DNA from: DATKAS01 sp963733765
Lineage (GTDB): Bacteria; Actinomycetota; Acidimicrobiia; Acidimicrobiales; DATKAS01
Assembly (NCBI GenBank): GCA_963733765.1
Contig: CAVTEI010000003.1
Coordinates: 2,604,001 to 2,668,000 of the forward strand
Direction of reading: 5' to 3'
DNA length: 64,000 nt
In this document: positions 36,919 through 46,045 of the stretch, piece by piece
Numbering within the stretch: the first letter of the stretch is position 1
Layout: each line of letters starts with the position of its first letter
Translations under genes and position numbers: made by a program
Notes under the pieces: generated by a model
What the model was told of the DNA's origin: nothing
Database searches by the model: none
What the model saw: only the letters and a program-made list of their open reading frames with translations

Positions 36919-38099
36919 CCGGTCGGGTCAGCCGACGACTCGCGGCGCTCGCGCTCGGCCTGGTACTCGCCGATCGACTTCATCTGGGCGTTGATCGTGG
37001 CGGTCACGAACGTGTCGCCCTCACCCATCACCCAGTCGTATGACGTTTGCGGCGGCGCGAGCTGGCCCTTGAAGTGGGGCATGACGTACTGCGCGAACAG
37101 CTCGTATGACCGCAGCGTCGCTCGCCAATCGGCGAGGTCGGCGCCGAGGAAGAGGTAGCAGCCGAACCCACCGGACTCGTCGATGAGCCGTTGGATCTGG
37201 TTGATCGCCATCTCGGGCGTGCCGACGACCCCGGAACCCGTCGAGTTCAGCTCGTGGACCAGCTCCTCGTAGGTGGTCGCCGTCATGGGGTTCGTCGGGA
37301 TGATGTGGGACAGGTAGTTGAACACCCACGCCAACCCGTAACGGCAATTCTCGAGCGCCTGCTCCTCTGTCTCGGCGATGTGCATCGGACCCATCATCCG
37401 CCACTTGCGGCGGTCGACGACCGTGCCGTAGTGCGCCGCCTGCTCCTCCATGACCTTCCAGTGACCCGCGAGCATCTCGAACCCGAGAGGATTCGTTGCC
37501 GCGATCGAAAGCAGCCCGGCGCCATGCTTGCCTGCGGTCTTCGGCCCGGCCGGCGAGATCGACGCCGCCACCGCGACGTCGAACAACGGATCGCTGTAGG
37601 GATGCAGCTGCAGGCGCCCCCCCTCGCAGGTGAACCAGTCCGAGTGGACGGTGACGGTCTCGCCTTTGAACAGCGCCATCATCACGTCGAAGCTCTCTTC
37701 CATCATCCGGCGCTGCTCGTTGGTGTCGATGCCGAGCATCGTCGCGTCGGTGGTGAGCTGGCCGGGGCCGACGCCGAACATCATCCGGCCGCGGGTCAGG
37801 TGGTCGAGCATCACGATCCGGTCCGCGAGCACGAGCGGATGGTGATAGGGGAGTGAGCTCACGCCCGTGCCGAGCTTGATGTGCCGGGTGCGTTCGGCGG
37901 CCGCCGCGATCATCACCTCGGGCGACGCGATCGTCTCCGATCCCGCCGAGTGGTGCTCGCCGATCCAGGCCTCGTCGTATCCCAGTCGATCGAGATGCTC
38001 GATCAGCTCTAGGTCACGCTGAAGGTTGAGGGTGGGGTTCGTGCCCACCAGATGCATGGGCGGAAGGAAGATCCCGAACCGAAGCGGCCATGACTGCAT
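36915..38099 (-). CDS. LLM-class flavin-dependent monooxygenase
   Basis: The 394-residue bacterial luciferase-like protein carries RFGIFLPPMH, EAWIGEHHSAGSE, KLGTGVSSLPYHHPLVLADR and MMFGVGPGQLTTDA. The EHH motif is characteristic of flavin (FMN) monooxygenases such as limonene or alkanal types, rather than strictly F420 enzymes. ATG 38099 lies within the 3' end of the PAP2 gene. It is convergent with gcvT (shared TTAG). The substrate is unknown. Confidence 0.85.
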   Translation of the reverse strand: MQSWPLRFGIFLPPMHLVGTNPTLNLQRDLELIEHLDRLGYDEAWIGEHHSAGSETIASPEVMIAAAAERTRHIKLGTGVSSLPYHHPLVLADRIVMLDHLTRGRMMFGVGPGQLTTDATMLGIDTNEQRRMMEESFDVMMALFKGETVTVHSDWFTCEGGRLQLHPYSDPLFDVAVAASISPAGPKTAGKHGAGLLSIAATNPLGFEMLAGHWKVMEEQAAHYGTVVDRRKWRMMGPMHIAETEEQALENCRYGLAWVFNYLSHIIPTNPMTATTYEELVHELNSTGSGVVGTPEMAINQIQRLIDESGGFGCYLFLGADLADWRATLRSYELFAQYVMPHFKGQLAPPQTSYDWVMGEGDTFVTATINAQMKSIGEYQAERERRESSADPTG

Positions 38100-39076
38100 C
38101 CGCCGATGATGGCAGACCGATGGGCGAGGGCTCGGCGCTCCGGTGGCTCGTCGTGGTGACGCCACCGTCGCCACGCGTCCTCGATCCGTGGGAGCGCGAA
38201 GCAGATGCCAGCCAGGTAGAGCCACCCGATCACCGCGTCGATGAAGTAGTGCTCGCCCGTGTAGACGAGCGTGAGCGCCATGGCCGCGGGATAGACGAAC
38301 ACCGCCCACCGCACCGGCCCCTTGACACGGCGCCACACTGCCGTCGCGACGAGCGCCGCCCACGCGGCATGGAGCGAGGGGATCGCCGCGAACGCGTTGC
38401 CGACGAGCTGGCCCTTCTTGATGAGCGTCTCGGCTGCGTTGATGTGAATGATCTGCCACCCGCGTCCGGTGGACCGTACGACCTCGCCGATCTCGCCGAC
38501 CTGGCTGGCGTACCACGGCGGCGCCGTGGGGACGATCGCGTAGGTGACGCAGCCGAGGAAGCAGAGCACGAGAAATCGAGTCGCGAACCAGCGCCAGTCG
38601 ACTCGGTCTTTCGCCCACAGGATGCCGGCGACGACGAACGGCAGGATGAAGTGCGTCGCGTAGATGATGCTGGCCGCGGCATCCCACCAGTGCGCCTTGG
38701 CGTGCAGGAAGTTCTCCTGCAGCCAGACCGTGGGGATCTGCCCGAAGCCGAAGATCTTGTCGAGCTCGGCTTGAGGAGTGACTTGGATTGGCGCGTCGAC
38801 GAAGCGCGCGGCTCCGCGCGCGAAGTCATAGAGGGTGATGCCGATGATGAAGATCGACCAGTCGAGGAACATCCGAGGCAGGGTGCGCCACGGTCGGCCG
38901 ATCGAGACCACGACGAGACCGCCGACGATCCAGAGCAGGAGCCGCTCGCGGTCGAACGGTATGCCCGTCCGGCCCATGAACCACACGAAGACGACGAAGT
39001 AGGCGACGAACGCCGTCCACCGCAACACGATCCATGGGTTGACGCGCCGGCGCGGCGGCGCGACAGCATCGACCAA
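38009..39076 (-). CDS. PAP2-superfamily protein, inositol-phosphorylceramide-synthase-like
   Basis: The 355-residue protein has about six membrane helices. The phosphatase/transferase motifs are AAIPSLHAAWAALVATAVW (first catalytic His) and YTGEHYFIDAVIGWL (second His and Asp). This C2/C3 layout is that of the PAP2_3 group, which includes fungal Aur1. The last 30 residues overlap the LLM gene by 91 bases and look non-native, so the true end may be earlier, hidden by an indel. A lipid phosphotransferase or phosphatase is likely. Confidence 0.8.
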   Translation of the reverse strand: MVDAVAPPRRRVNPWIVLRWTAFVAYFVVFVWFMGRTGIPFDRERLLLWIVGGLVVVSIGRPWRTLPRMFLDWSIFIIGITLYDFARGAARFVDAPIQVTPQAELDKIFGFGQIPTVWLQENFLHAKAHWWDAAASIIYATHFILPFVVAGILWAKDRVDWRWFATRFLVLCFLGCVTYAIVPTAPPWYASQVGEIGEVVRSTGRGWQIIHINAAETLIKKGQLVGNAFAAIPSLHAAWAALVATAVWRRVKGPVRWAVFVYPAAMALTLVYTGEHYFIDAVIGWLYLAGICFALPRIEDAWRRWRHHDEPPERRALAHRSAIIGGCSHGRFGSGSSFRPCIWWARTPPSTFSVT

Positions 39077-39104
39077 GGAGGCCGAAGGCGGGAGGGTGGA
39101 GGTG

Positions 39105-39866
39105 CTAATCGAGCAGATCCGGTTGCTGGGCGACGATCATCTCGTACATCGGCTGGAACGAGAACCAGCCACCCAGGTGGGACCCGACCTGGGTATAGGT
39201 GAGGCGAGCATCGTCCTCGTCGATGAGGATCGGCTTGCCTGCGGCCTCCGCGAGCAGTTGCGCTTGGCAGCTGCGGTCCATGGTGATGAACCACCAGACG
39301 GCCTCGTCGACCGTCTCGCCGACAGTGAGCAGACCGTGGTTGCGCAGGATCGCTGCCTTGTTGCCACCCAGGGCGTGCGCGATGCGCTTGCCCTCCTCAG
39401 TGTCGAGGACCACACCCGTGTAGTCGTCGAAGAGCACGTGATCGTCGTAGAACGCGCAAGCATCCTGGGTGATCGGGTCGAGGAGGCGGCCGAGTGAGGA
39501 CCACGCCTTGCCGTGCATCGAGTGGCAGTGCGCGGCGGCCATCACGTCGGGACGAGCCGCGTGGATCTGGCTGTGGATCGCAAAGGCCGCCCGATTGACG
39601 ACGTCGTTGCCCTCGACGACCTCGCCGTGGTCGTTCACCAGCAGCAGGTCGGAGACGCTGATCAGGCTGAAGTGCTTGCCGAACGGGTTCACCCAGAAGT
39701 GGTCGCTGAGCTCAGGGTCGCGGGCAGTGATGTGCCCCGCCGGTCCCTCGTCATACCCGAGCTTCGCCCAAAGGCGGAACGCGGCGGCGAGCCGCTGCTT
39801 GCGGTGGAGGCGCTCCTCTTCGATGGACGAGAGCGCCTCGGGATGCCGGATGTTCTTCTGCTGCAT
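39105..39866 (-). CDS. Class II aldolase/adducin-family protein
   Basis: The 253-residue protein has a zinc-dependent class II aldolase fold: YDEGPAGHITARDPE, FWVNPFGKHFSLIS, AAAHCHSMHGKAWSSL with the paired metal His, and AAILRNHGLLTVG with the third His. Family members include fuculose-phosphate aldolase and decarboxylating sugar enzymes. It lies 28 bases downstream of the start side of the PAP2 gene and just after the PLP enzyme, all on one strand. No substrate is evident. Confidence 0.87.
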   Translation of the reverse strand: MQQKNIRHPEALSSIEEERLHRKQRLAAAFRLWAKLGYDEGPAGHITARDPELSDHFWVNPFGKHFSLISVSDLLLVNDHGEVVEGNDVVNRAAFAIHSQIHAARPDVMAAAHCHSMHGKAWSSLGRLLDPITQDACAFYDDHVLFDDYTGVVLDTEEGKRIAHALGGNKAAILRNHGLLTVGETVDEAVWWFITMDRSCQAQLLAEAAGKPILIDEDDARLTYTQVGSHLGGWFSFQPMYEMIVAQQPDLLD

Positions 39867-39886
39867 GCCGGGAGTTTAAGGCCCGT

Positions 39887-41149
39887 TCACTCCACAGATC
39901 CGTACGCGCCCTGCTCACCCTTACCTTCAACGCCGCGGCCCCCACCGCTTCGCACCTCAGCCACCGCACCGGAGAGATCCTCGACGAAGCGATCCATGAC
40001 GGCGGCGTGGACGGCGTTGACGGTGGCGTGAAGGCTCGGCGGGGGCTCCTGGCGGTCGAGGTACCACCCCCGTCGCCTGAGCGCGTCGGCCACTGCGTAG
40101 ATGTCGAGGGCGTCGTCGTCGGAGCCGAACGCGACAAGCGTCACCTCGGGCTCGCCCCTGATGACAAGACCCGGCACGGCCCGGATGGCATCGATGAGCC
40201 GCAGCGTCGTGTCTCGGGCCTGCTTCGTGAGGCGCACGTAACCGTCCTCACCCAGGTACTGCATGACCGCCCACGCGGCTGCCCACGGGCCGACCGACTT
40301 GGTGCCGAGCACCGCGGAGGATCCGTATGCACCACCCGTCCAGTTGTCCGTGAAGAACGTCTGGAACGAGCGCAGTTCCTTGGTGCGGTGGACGATCACC
40401 GAGGCGCCCTTGGCCGCGTAGCCGAACTTGTGCAGGTCCACAGAGATCGACGTCACGCCGTTGACCCGAAAGTCCCATGGTGGGAGTGGCTGCCCGAGCC
40501 GTTCCAGCATCGGGAGAGTGATCCCTCCCATGCACGCATCGACGTGGCAGCTGATGCCGCGTTCGTCGGCCAGTGACGCGATCGCCTCGATCGGGTCGAT
40601 GACGCCCTGCGGGTACTGCGGCGCGGAGCCAACCACCAGCACGGTGCGATCGGTGATCGCGTGGGCCATCGTGTCGACGTCGGCGCGGTAGTCCTCCCCG
40701 ACTGGCACCCGCACGGACTTCACGCCGAAGTAGTGCGCGGCCTTCTCGAACGCCGCGTGCGCGGACGCCGGCAGCACCATCTCGGCCTCCGTGATGCCGC
40801 GCTCGCGCCGACCTCGTTCGCGTGCGGCTTTCACGGTCATGAGCAGGCTCTCGGTTCCGCCGGTCGTCAAGAATCCGGCCGCTTCCTCGCCGCCGTGGAC
40901 CAGGTCGGCGACCATGCCTACGACCTCGGACTGAAGGCGGCGGCTGCTCGGGAAGGCATCGGGGTTGAGCCCGTTGTCGTCCATGAACGCGATGAGAGCG
41001 TCGGCTTGCAGGTCGAGAACGTCTTGCCCGGCGTGGTAGGCGAGGGTGAAGGCGCGCCCCGATCGCCAGTCGACGTCTCGGGTGCGCATCGCGTCGAGCT
41101 CGCCCAACACGTCGTCACGAGAACGTCCGCGCTCGGGCAGCCGGGTCAT
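39887..41149 (-). CDS. PLP-dependent lyase/decarboxylase (sphingosine-1-phosphate-lyase-like)
   Basis: The 420-residue fold-type I PLP enzyme of the group II decarboxylase clan carries FLTTGGTESLLMTVKAAR (phosphate site), CHVDACMGG (D204 to the pyridine nitrogen) and SVDLHKFGYAAKG with K241 as the Schiff-base lysine. DLHKFGY and the truncated N-terminus resemble sphingosine-phosphate lyases more than glutamate decarboxylases. ATG 41149 is divergent from the LLM gene across about 80 bases. The C-terminal ten residues are Gly/Glu-rich. Confidence 0.83.
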   Translation of the reverse strand: MTRLPERGRSRDDVLGELDAMRTRDVDWRSGRAFTLAYHAGQDVLDLQADALIAFMDDNGLNPDAFPSSRRLQSEVVGMVADLVHGGEEAAGFLTTGGTESLLMTVKAARERGRRERGITEAEMVLPASAHAAFEKAAHYFGVKSVRVPVGEDYRADVDTMAHAITDRTVLVVGSAPQYPQGVIDPIEAIASLADERGISCHVDACMGGITLPMLERLGQPLPPWDFRVNGVTSISVDLHKFGYAAKGASVIVHRTKELRSFQTFFTDNWTGGAYGSSAVLGTKSVGPWAAAWAVMQYLGEDGYVRLTKQARDTTLRLIDAIRAVPGLVIRGEPEVTLVAFGSDDDALDIYAVADALRRRGWYLDRQEPPPSLHATVNAVHAAVMDRFVEDLSGAVAEVRSGGGRGVEGKGEQGAYGSVE

Positions 41150-41232
41150 GGCGATCCGCAGAGCATGATCTGCACGCCGGGAAGGTGCCACACTCCGAGT
41201 CCGACCGCCCAATCACCCAGGAGGAACGCCCG

Positions 41233-42132
41233 ATGCCGATGCCTGCCGTGTCCCTCGCCGCGGTGCCGGGCAAGCGCGCCCGCGCGCTCGAGATGGCGAC
41301 CGAGATCGAGTCGCGGGGGTTCTCAGGCATCTACTGCCCGAGCCTCGGAGACGCACTCGGGTTGTGCACATCGCTGGCGCACGTGACCTCGACGATCCGG
41401 TTCGGCACCTCGATCGAGCCCATCTACTTCCGGCACCCGACCTCGATGGCACAGACCGCGTCGTACATCCACGAGGTGAGTGGCGGTCGCTTCGACCTCG
41501 GCCTCGGCGTGAGCCATGGCCCGGTGCACGAGCGGCTCCGCCTCGACGTCGGTAAGCCCCTCTCCGACATGCGCGAATACGTCGCGGCGATGCGCGCGGC
41601 CGACAGAATCGGCGAGCTGCCTCCGATCGTGCTCGCGACGCTGAGAGACAAGATGGTCTCGCTCGCGGCCGAAGTCGCGGACGGGGCGGTCTGGGCGAAC
41701 GCGTCGCGGAGCCGGATGGAGGAGAGCCTGCGGGCCGTTCCCGCCGAACGCCGGGACGCAGGGTTCTTCGTCGGCAGCATGATCCCCACGGTGATCGACG
41801 ATGACCGCGCCGCGGCCGCGGCGATCAACCGGCGGACGCTGAGTGGGTACGTCGCACTGCCGAACTACCGCAACTACTGGAAGGCGGCGGGTTACGCGGA
41901 GGAGATGGACGCGATCGAAGCGGCAATCGCAGCGGGCGATCGCGATCGCGTGCCTCAGCTCATGAGCGACAAATGGCTCGCGGACTCGACGCTGTTCGGC
42001 TCGGCCACCGACGTGCGTGACGGCGTCGAGGCGTGGTTCGACGCCGGCGTGACGACGCCGATCCTCGTGATGTCATCGACGAAGGGCGGTCAGTTCGTCG
42101 CGATGGGCGAGCTGTTCGACGCCTACGCCTGA
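41233..42132 (+). CDS. LLM-class oxidoreductase
   Basis: The 299-residue luciferase-like protein carries ESRGFSGIYCPSLGD, IRFGTSIEPIYFRHPTSMAQTA, GRFDLGLGVSHGPVHERL and GAVWANASRSR, suggesting an F420- or flavin-dependent enzyme. ATG 41233 is chosen for its AGGAGGAACG ribosome site; an in-frame ATG at 41185 lacks one. It is divergent from the PLP enzyme and convergent with gcvP. It is the third LLM protein in 20 kb, a common abundance in F420-using actinobacteria. Confidence 0.85.
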   Translation: MPMPAVSLAAVPGKRARALEMATEIESRGFSGIYCPSLGDALGLCTSLAHVTSTIRFGTSIEPIYFRHPTSMAQTASYIHEVSGGRFDLGLGVSHGPVHERLRLDVGKPLSDMREYVAAMRAADRIGELPPIVLATLRDKMVSLAAEVADGAVWANASRSRMEESLRAVPAERRDAGFFVGSMIPTVIDDDRAAAAAINRRTLSGYVALPNYRNYWKAAGYAEEMDAIEAAIAAGDRDRVPQLMSDKWLADSTLFGSATDVRDGVEAWFDAGVTTPILVMSSTKGGQFVAMGELFDAYA

Positions 42133-42149
42133 CGCCCTGCAGCTGACCC

Positions 42150-45012
42150 CTACACCTGATCGCTGTACACGCTCACCGGCGGGCAGGAGCACATCAGGTT
42201 GCGATCGCCCTGGGCCCCGTCGATCCGGCCGACCGGTGGCCAGTACTTGGCTCGCCGTAACGACGCGACCGGATACGCCGCGCGGCTGCGCGGATAGGCC
42301 CGCATCCACTCGTCCGCGGTCACCTCGTCGGCGGTGTGGGGTGCGTGACGGAGCGGGTTGTCGTCGCGGTCCATCGCCCCGGAGGCGACCTCGCCGATCT
42401 CCTCTCGGATCGCGACCATCGCCGTGCAGAAGCGGTCCAGCTCGGCGAGGTCCTCGGACTCGGTCGGCTCGACCATCAGCGTCCCCGCCACGGGAAACGA
42501 CATCGTCGGCGCGTGCACGCCGTAGTCGATGAGCCGCTTCGCGACGTCGTCCACCGTCACGCCGGTCTGCTTCGTGATCGCGCGCAGGTCGAGGATCGAC
42601 TCGTGGGCGACGAGGTCCGAGCCGCCGGTGTACAGCACGGGGTAGTGAGGTGCCAGACGGTGGGCGACATAGTTCGCGCTGAGGATCGCCACCTGTGTTG
42701 CCGTGCGCAACCCGTCGGGGCCCATCGCCCGCATGTAGGCCCAGGGGATCGTGAGGATGAGCGCGGACCCCCAAGGGGCGCCCGAGATCGGACCGACGCC
42801 CGTCGCCGGACCGGCCTCGGCGACGAGGGGATGGTTGGGGAGGAACGGCGCGAGGTGGGCACGGACGCCGATCGGGCCCACCCCCGGTCCTCCGCCTCCG
42901 TGAGGGATGCAGAACGTCTTGTGCAGATTCAGATGTGACACGTCGGCGCCGAACTTGCCCGGCTGGGCCAGACCGACCATCGCATTCAGGTTGGCGCCGT
43001 CGAGATACACCTGCCCGCCCGTGCCATGGACAAGGTCGCAGATCTCGGTGATGCGATCCTCGAACACCCCGTGCGTCGACGGGTAGGTGATCATCAGTGC
43101 GCCGAGGTGGTGACCGTGCTCGTCGATCTTGGCTCGCAAGTCGTCGACGTCGACGTTGCCTCGTTCGTCGCACGCGACGACCACGACCTCGAAGCCGGCC
43201 ATGACCGCGCTCGCCGGGTTGGTGCCGTGGGCCGAGGCCGGGATGAGGCACACAGTGCGCTCGAGATCACCGCGACTGCGGTGATAGGCGCGAATCGCGA
43301 GGAGCCCCGCGTACTCACCTTGCGAGCCGGCGTTCGGCTGCAGCGAGACCGCGTCATAGCCGGTGATCGCGCACAACCATTCCTCCAGATCAGCGAACAG
43401 CTGCAGATAGCCGGCTGCCTGGTCCACGGGTGCGAACGGGTGGATCGGACGCGAACTCGGGCCAGCTGATCGGCCCCATCTCGGTCGTTGCGTTGAGCTT
43501 CATCGTGCACGAGCCGAGCGGGATCATCGACCGGTCGAGCGCGATGTCGCGATCGCTCAGGTACCTCAGGTATCGCAGCATCGCTGTCTCGGAGTGATGC
43601 GCATGGAAGACCGGGTGGACGAGATACGGAGAGGTACGTGCGAGCGCGGAAGGGATCGCGTCGGTGGCCGCGGCGGGGGAGCGCGTCTCGATGCCGAACG
43701 CTGCGAGCACAGCGTCGAGGTGATCGACGGTGGTCGTCTCGTCGAAGGCAACGGCGACACGGTCCGCGTCGACGCGCCGGACGTTCACCCCACCTGCCAG
43801 CGCGGCGGCGACGATCGCATCGGCGCGGCCCGCGGTCCGTATCGTCACTGTGTCGAAATACGCCGCGTGCTCGACGGCGGCGCCATCGGCCGTTGCCACC
43901 GCATTCGCGAACGCGGTGGCAAGCGAGTGGACACGTGACGCGATGCGACGCAGGCCATCGGGGCCGTGGTACACGGCGTACATCGAGGCGACGACCGCGA
44001 GCAGCACCTGCGCGGTGCAGATGTTGCTGGTGGCCTTCTCGCGACGGATGTGCTGCTCGCGCGTCTGAAGCGCGAGACGGAATGCGGTGCGCCCCGCGTC
44101 GTCCTTCGACACCCCGACGAGCCGGCCGGGAAGCGACCGCGCGAATTCGGTCCGCGTCGCGATGAACCCGGCATGCGGTCCGCCGAAGCCGAGGGGCACG
44201 CCGAACCGTTGCGCCGAGCCGACCACGATGTCCGCACCCTGCTCCCCGGGCGGGACCACGAGGCAGCACGCAAGGAGATCCGTGGCCACGATCACGAGAC
44301 CTCCCGTCTCGTGCATCACTCCGCTGAGCGGATGGAGGTCGCAGATCTCACCGGTCGTCGTGGGGGTCTGGACGAGTACGGCGAACGGGGCCTCGCCTCT
44401 CGACACCAGCTGATGGGCATCGCCGACCTCGACAGCAATGCCCAGCGGCTCCGCACGCGTCTGGACGACGGCGATCGTGTGCGGATGACAGCCCTCGTCG
44501 ATGACGAAGCGGCTCGACGCGCCCTTCGGCGCGAGACGGCGCGCCATCGCCATCGCTTCTGCCGCCGCGGTCGGCTCGTCGAGCAGCGACGCGTTCGCCA
44601 TCTCCATCCCCGTGAGGTCGCTGACCATCGTCTGGAAGTTGAGGAGCGCCTCGAGACGACCCTGGGAGATCTCAGGCTGGTACGGCGTGTACGCCGTGTA
44701 CCACGACGGGTCCTCGAGCACGTTGCGCTGGATGACCGGGGGAGTGACGGTGCCGTGGTACCCGAGGCCGATCAGCGAGGGCACCACGCGGTTGCGGTCT
44801 GCAAGGCCGCGCAGGGCCGCCGTCGTCGCCGATTCGCCGAGCGCGGCGGGCAGCGCGAGGGGGGCGTCGGACCGGATCGTCTTCGGCACCGCAGCGGTGG
44901 TGAGCTCGTCGAGCGTCGTGTACCCGAGCTCCGACAGCATCTTCGCCTGATCGGCGGGGGAGGGGCCGATGTGGCGATCGAGAAATCGATCGGTCGGCTC
45001 GAGGTCTGCCAT
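42150..45012 (-). CDS. gcvP: Glycine dehydrogenase (decarboxylating), P protein, one frameshift
   Basis: GcvP decarboxylates glycine on PLP and loads the aminomethyl group on GcvH. The N-terminal half has FLDRHIGPS, YTPYQPEISQGRLEALLNFQTM and GSAQRFGVPLGFGGPHAGF. The C-terminal half has MIPLGSCTMKLNA and LNLHKTFCIPHGGGGPG with the PLP lysine. A +1 near 43457 (TCCGATCC; removing one base gives FASIHPFAPVDQ) is the only break. The corrected 953 residues equal the family norm. ATG 45012 lies about 40 bases after the riboswitch, which controls this gene. Confidence 0.93.
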
Positions 45013-45049
45013 CGGGGCCTCGCTCTCGGTGGGCTCGCGTCGGGGTGAA

Positions 45050-45243
45050 CATTCCCCCTCTGTCGCGGAACCTGAGAGATTCACCGGACTCGCCGGCTTT
45101 CCCCGTCGGTGAGGTCATCGTGCGATGACCTGCTCTCCAGAGTTGCCTTGCCCGTGCGGTCCTTGGGCCTGAGAGATTCCGGGGAGGTTGCTCCTTCGGC
45201 GCCCTCACCCCGACAACGGATCGGTTGAGGGACTCTCCCGCAT
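45050..45243 (-). promoter_or_regulatory. Tandem glycine riboswitch
   Basis: On the reverse strand two glycine aptamers lie in series. Aptamer 1 (about 45241 to 45160) holds GCGGGAGAGTCC, GCGCCGAAGGAGCAA and AATCTCTCAGGC. Aptamer 2 (about 45146 to 45057) holds ACTCTGGAGAGCAG, CACCGACGGGGAAAG and AATCTCTCAGG. These match the conserved cores of the family, including the short linker. It sits directly upstream of gcvP and would switch it on with glycine. Confidence 0.93.
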
Positions 45244-45329
45244 GGGTTCGACGGCAGGTCGACTCTACCCGTGCGGCCGCGACAGCGACGGACCCTCAAT
45301 CCCGGCGGAAAGATGCCGACGGCAGAAAC

Positions 45330-45521
45330 ATGGCGGCGGAGCTTCGACCTTTTCCTCAAGAGCAGTGCCCGACCTGCGGGCAGGCACGAGTCTCGATCGT
45401 CCTCACCACGATGCCGGCGCGGATCGAGCGGCACGGCTGCTCGACCGAGAGCTGCGCGGCGGAGTGGCGCCTCGACGGGGAAGTGGCCGACCGCGGCCGC
45501 GCCTTCGAACGCCTCGTCTGA
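45330..45521 (+). CDS. Small zinc-ribbon protein
   Basis: The 63-residue product holds CPTCGQ, then HGCSTESC, four Cys spaced as a zinc ribbon. ATG 45330 is preceded by a weak purine stretch. It is divergent from the gcvP riboswitch, about 90 bases away. I do not recognise a named family. Coding is supported by the ordered Cys pattern rather than by length. Confidence 0.5.
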   Translation: MAAELRPFPQEQCPTCGQARVSIVLTTMPARIERHGCSTESCAAEWRLDGEVADRGRAFERLV

Positions 45522-45586
45522 TCGAGCTTGTCCGACCAGGACGTCAGCGGCCTGACGGGCATCTCCGCCTCAACTCGACATAACGG

Positions 45587-45970
45587 TCATTCTGGGCGGT
45601 ATGCCGCGAGGGGACGGGCGGCGTCGAGCAGCCACGACAGCGCCGATCGAAGATCTGCGGCGCTCGCCTTGCCGTCGGGCCACTCCAGATCTCGCTCGAC
45701 GTCGTCGATCGCGCAGCGCATCACGTAGACCAGATCACCGAGACGCTCGAGCTCGCGTCGGGCGATGACGACGTCGGATTCTGCGAGCCCGAGCTCTTGT
45801 CCGCGCCGGCGGGCTTCGTAGTCGCGCTGGCGGCAGCTGCGCCGGCAGTACAGCGCCGGTCGACCGGGTCCCGACGAACGCGGGAACGGGCGCCCGCACC
45901 ACCGGCACCGACACGTCTGTCTCCGTGTCTGTTCCCGTGCCTGTTCCCTTGTCTCCCCTTTAATCGTCAC
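45587..45970 (-). CDS. Small zinc-finger protein with coiled-coil region
   Basis: The 127-residue protein has an N-terminal CRWCGRPFPRSSGPGRPALYCRRSCRQRDYEARRR motif region (residues about 20-56): Cys pairs and a basic helix of a kind seen in many actinobacterial small DNA-associated proteins. A long helix (SDVVIARRELERLGDLVYVMRCAIDDVERDL) follows. Function unknown. It is divergent from the gene at 46046. Confidence 0.72.
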   Translation of the reverse strand: MTIKGETREQAREQTRRQTCRCRWCGRPFPRSSGPGRPALYCRRSCRQRDYEARRRGQELGLAESDVVIARRELERLGDLVYVMRCAIDDVERDLEWPDGKASAADLRSALSWLLDAARPLAAYRPE

Positions 45971-46045
45971 TGTGACGAAACGGTAACGCGATGCAGCCCC
46001 GGGGGCGCGGACCGTCGCGGACCTCGACGGCTAGGTTTGCGACCC

